Program-made: the position numbers and the translations under genes | The notes under the pieces: model-generated | Database searches by the model: none | What the model saw: the letters and a program-made list of their open reading frames with translations, nothing else | What the model was told of the DNA's origin: nothing | NCBI GenBank assembly: GCA_003500135.1 | Contig: DNTA01000186.1 | Coordinates: 1-7,381, forward strand | Length of the DNA: 7,381 nucleotides | Source of the DNA: Cytophagales bacterium | GTDB lineage: Bacteria > Bacteroidota > Bacteroidia > Cytophagales > Cyclobacteriaceae | Direction of reading: 5' to 3' | Part shown: one piece after another, positions 6,734 to 7,381 of the stretch | Layout of the letters: every line of letters begins with the position of its first letter | Numbering within the stretch: the first letter of the stretch is position 1

Positions 6734-6761
6734 CAAAATATAAGTACAATTACGCATCAAA
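6734..6761 (-). promoter_or_regulatory. Candidate Bacteroidota-type promoter for paralogue 2
   Basis: On the minus strand TTTG (6761-6758) is followed after 15 nt by TATATTTTG (6742-6734), close to the TAnnTTTG element of Bacteroidota sigma-ABfr promoters. The spacer is shorter than the usual 19 or so. Transcription would start roughly 10 to 20 nt before the ATG at 6713. Confidence 0.3.
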
Positions 6762-6799
6762 TGGAAATGCGGATGCATGTTTTTGCTGTATTGTACTTA
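6741..6799. promoter_or_regulatory. Perfect 10-bp inverted repeat upstream of paralogue 2 (possible operator)
   Basis: TAAGTACAAT (6741-6750) is the exact reverse complement of ATTGTACTTA (6790-6799), with 39 nt between them. The inner arm touches the TATATTTTG element of the candidate promoter. A DNA-binding protein bridging both arms is conceivable, and an mRNA or DNA hairpin is the alternative. No regulator gene is seen nearby. Confidence 0.4.
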
Positions 6800-6976
6800 A
6801 ATTCGAAAACTTTTTATAAGGCATTCATCTTTGATGCAGGAAATTAATCGAAACCTTTTGAATACGGTGGGGGGAGCCACAACCTCTAACCATTACCCGC
6901 TCTATCTTGATCAATAAACCGCAAAGATCACAGAGAAGTGCATAGTGGTTTGTGAAACCCAAAAGAGCACATCAAC
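6800..6976. other. Gene-free stretch between paralogue 2 upstream region and right island
   Basis: No gene is supported here. The segment 6917-6945 carries a CGCAAAGATCACAGAGAAG phrase. It is related in style to the CAAAGAG words at 112-141 in the left island, and its neighbourhood leads into the CATGAAC repeats from 6977 onward. A G-run (6867-6875) is the only other compositional oddity. Confidence 0.5.
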
Positions 6977-6996
6977 CATAAACCATGAACCAACCC

Positions 6997-7025
6997 CTTC
7001 CAGCCTCGAGCTTCGACCTTCGAGC
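6997..7025. repeat. 29-nt composite repeat unit, copy A
   Basis: The unit is CTTCCAGC followed by three heptads: CTCGAGC, TTCGACC and TTCGAGC. Adjacent heptads can fold back as CTCGA-GCT-TCGAG. Confidence 0.88.
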
Positions 7026-7034
7026 AGCCTGCTG

Positions 7035-7049
7035 ACTCCCGCAGGGAGT
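7035..7049. repeat. Perfect small hairpin, copy 1
   Basis: ACTCCC (7035-7040) and GGGAGT (7044-7049) form a perfect six-pair stem around the loop GCA. It follows composite unit A by 9 nt. No T-run follows, so a terminator role is unlikely. Confidence 0.7.
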
Positions 7050-7104
7050 TGCGCCTCGAGCTGAGCTGTGAGCTTATGAACCCTAACCCTGAAACTATCC
7101 TTCC

Positions 7105-7133
7105 CTTCCAGCCTCGAGCTTCGAGCCTCGAGC
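7105..7133. repeat. 29-nt composite repeat unit, copy B
   Basis: CTTCCAGC is followed by CTCGAGC, TTCGAGC and CTCGAGC. It starts 108 nt after copy A and is preceded by CCTGAAACTATCCTTCC, nearly the same leader as copy D. Confidence 0.88.
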
Positions 7134-7213
7134 AAAAAAGCTAATTCAGCCTCCTGACTCCGAATGGTTAAGTTTTTAGCTAAATCCATAAACCATGAGC
7201 CATGAGCCAAAAA

Positions 7214-7242
7214 CTTCCAGCTTCGAGCTTCGAGCCTCGAGC
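7214..7242. repeat. 29-nt composite repeat unit, copy C
   Basis: CTTCCAGC is followed by TTCGAGC, TTCGAGC and CTCGAGC. It starts 109 nt after copy B and is preceded by a CATGAGC tandem instead of the CCTTCCC leader. Confidence 0.88.
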
Positions 7243-7288
7243 TTTCAAACCTTTAAACATTAAACTTTAACCTTGAAACTACCCTTCC

Positions 7289-7317
7289 CTTCCAGCCTCG
7301 GGCTTCGACCTTCGAGC
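7289..7317. repeat. 29-nt composite repeat unit, copy D
   Basis: CTTCCAGC is followed by CTCGGGC, TTCGACC and TTCGAGC. It starts 75 nt after copy C. Like copy A it is followed closely by the CTCCC-GCA-GGGAG hairpin. Confidence 0.88.
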
Positions 7318-7336
7318 TACTTGCTTTCAGCTTCTA

Positions 7337-7353
7337 AACTCCCGCAGGGAGTT
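7337..7353. repeat. Perfect small hairpin, copy 2
   Basis: AACTCCC (7337-7343) and GGGAGTT (7347-7353) form a seven-pair stem with loop GCA. The core is identical to the copy at 7035-7049. It follows composite unit D by 19 nt and is followed by GAGCTTTTGAACCC. Confidence 0.72.
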
Positions 7354-7381
7354 GAGCTTTTGAACCCATGAACCCATGAAC

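Larger units (their letters stand above)
6977..7381. repeat. Right repeat island, continuing beyond the window
   Basis: This stretch is built from a few interchangeable modules: the 29-nt CTTCCAGC/YTCGAGC unit (four copies), a CTCCC-GCA-GGGAG hairpin (two copies), CATGAAC or CATGAGC runs (6983-6990, 7194-7208, 7361-7381) and TTTAAAC/CTTGAAACTAC words (7250-7282). The last two modules also occur in the left island. The window ends inside a CCCATGAA run, so the right edge is unknown. A minus-strand reading frame at 6911-7210 is only the translation of these repeats. Confidence 0.88.

Noticed and set aside
6714..6749. Twelve-residue N-terminal extension of paralogue 2 from a TTG codon
   Set aside because: The extension has no counterpart in paralogue 1, starts with TTG, and overlaps the candidate promoter; the ATG at 6713 fits better.
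6911..7210. Minus-strand 99-codon frame in the right island
   Set aside because: Its product (EARSSRLEG and GSWFM repeats) is a translation of the tandem DNA repeats.
6977..7381. CRISPR array suggested by four 29-nt repeats
   Set aside because: The spacers are unequal (79, 80 and 46 nt), are themselves made of repeat words, the repeats vary internally, and no cas gene is present.

Overview
The window looks like a chromosomal piece of a member of the Bacteroidota. The clues are the absence of Shine-Dalgarno sequences before the genes, one TAnnTTTG-like promoter element, moderate G+C, and long intergenic stretches of short, wordy tandem repeats (TGAACCC, CATGAGC, YTCGAGC, CAAAGAG). The species cannot be named from the sequence.

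Left part: a repeat island (1-309) is followed by a three-gene plus-strand block for surface polysaccharide synthesis. It holds an NAD-dependent sugar epimerase/reductase (310-1263), an MraY/WecA-type polyprenyl-phosphate sugar-1-phosphate transferase (1256-2230, overlapping the first gene by 8 nt) and a PglC/WcaJ-type sugar transferase (2327-2956). The first gene probably makes or finishes a nucleotide sugar. The other two are initiating enzymes of two unrelated folds, each of which can load a sugar phosphate onto undecaprenyl phosphate. This reads as the distal end of an O-antigen or capsule cluster whose earlier genes would lie to the left of the window.

Middle: the intergenic region 2957-3373 carries two near-identical 38-nt hairpin repeats of REP type and a long-looped inverted repeat between converging genes.

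Right part: two minus-strand paralogues (3374-4891 and 5256-6713) encode acidic, soluble proteins of about 500 residues. Both have a conserved N-terminal domain (CWITK, FTIGFY-VDL-CTGV, EGHE, DDP--GYYL, ENVGEGNF), an acidic middle and a TPR-like C-terminal half. I cannot assign a function. The two copies differ clearly in base composition. The dyad upstream of the second one overlaps a promoter-like element.

Far right: 6977-7381 is a second repeat island. It is built from four copies of a 29-nt unit (CTTCCAGC plus three YTCGAGC heptads), two copies of a small perfect hairpin, and CATGAAC/CATGAGC runs. It shares words with the left island and continues beyond the window. The most unusual material is the modular seven-base repeat vocabulary and the uncharacterised paralogue pair. 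I see no phage, CRISPR, transposase or RNA gene.
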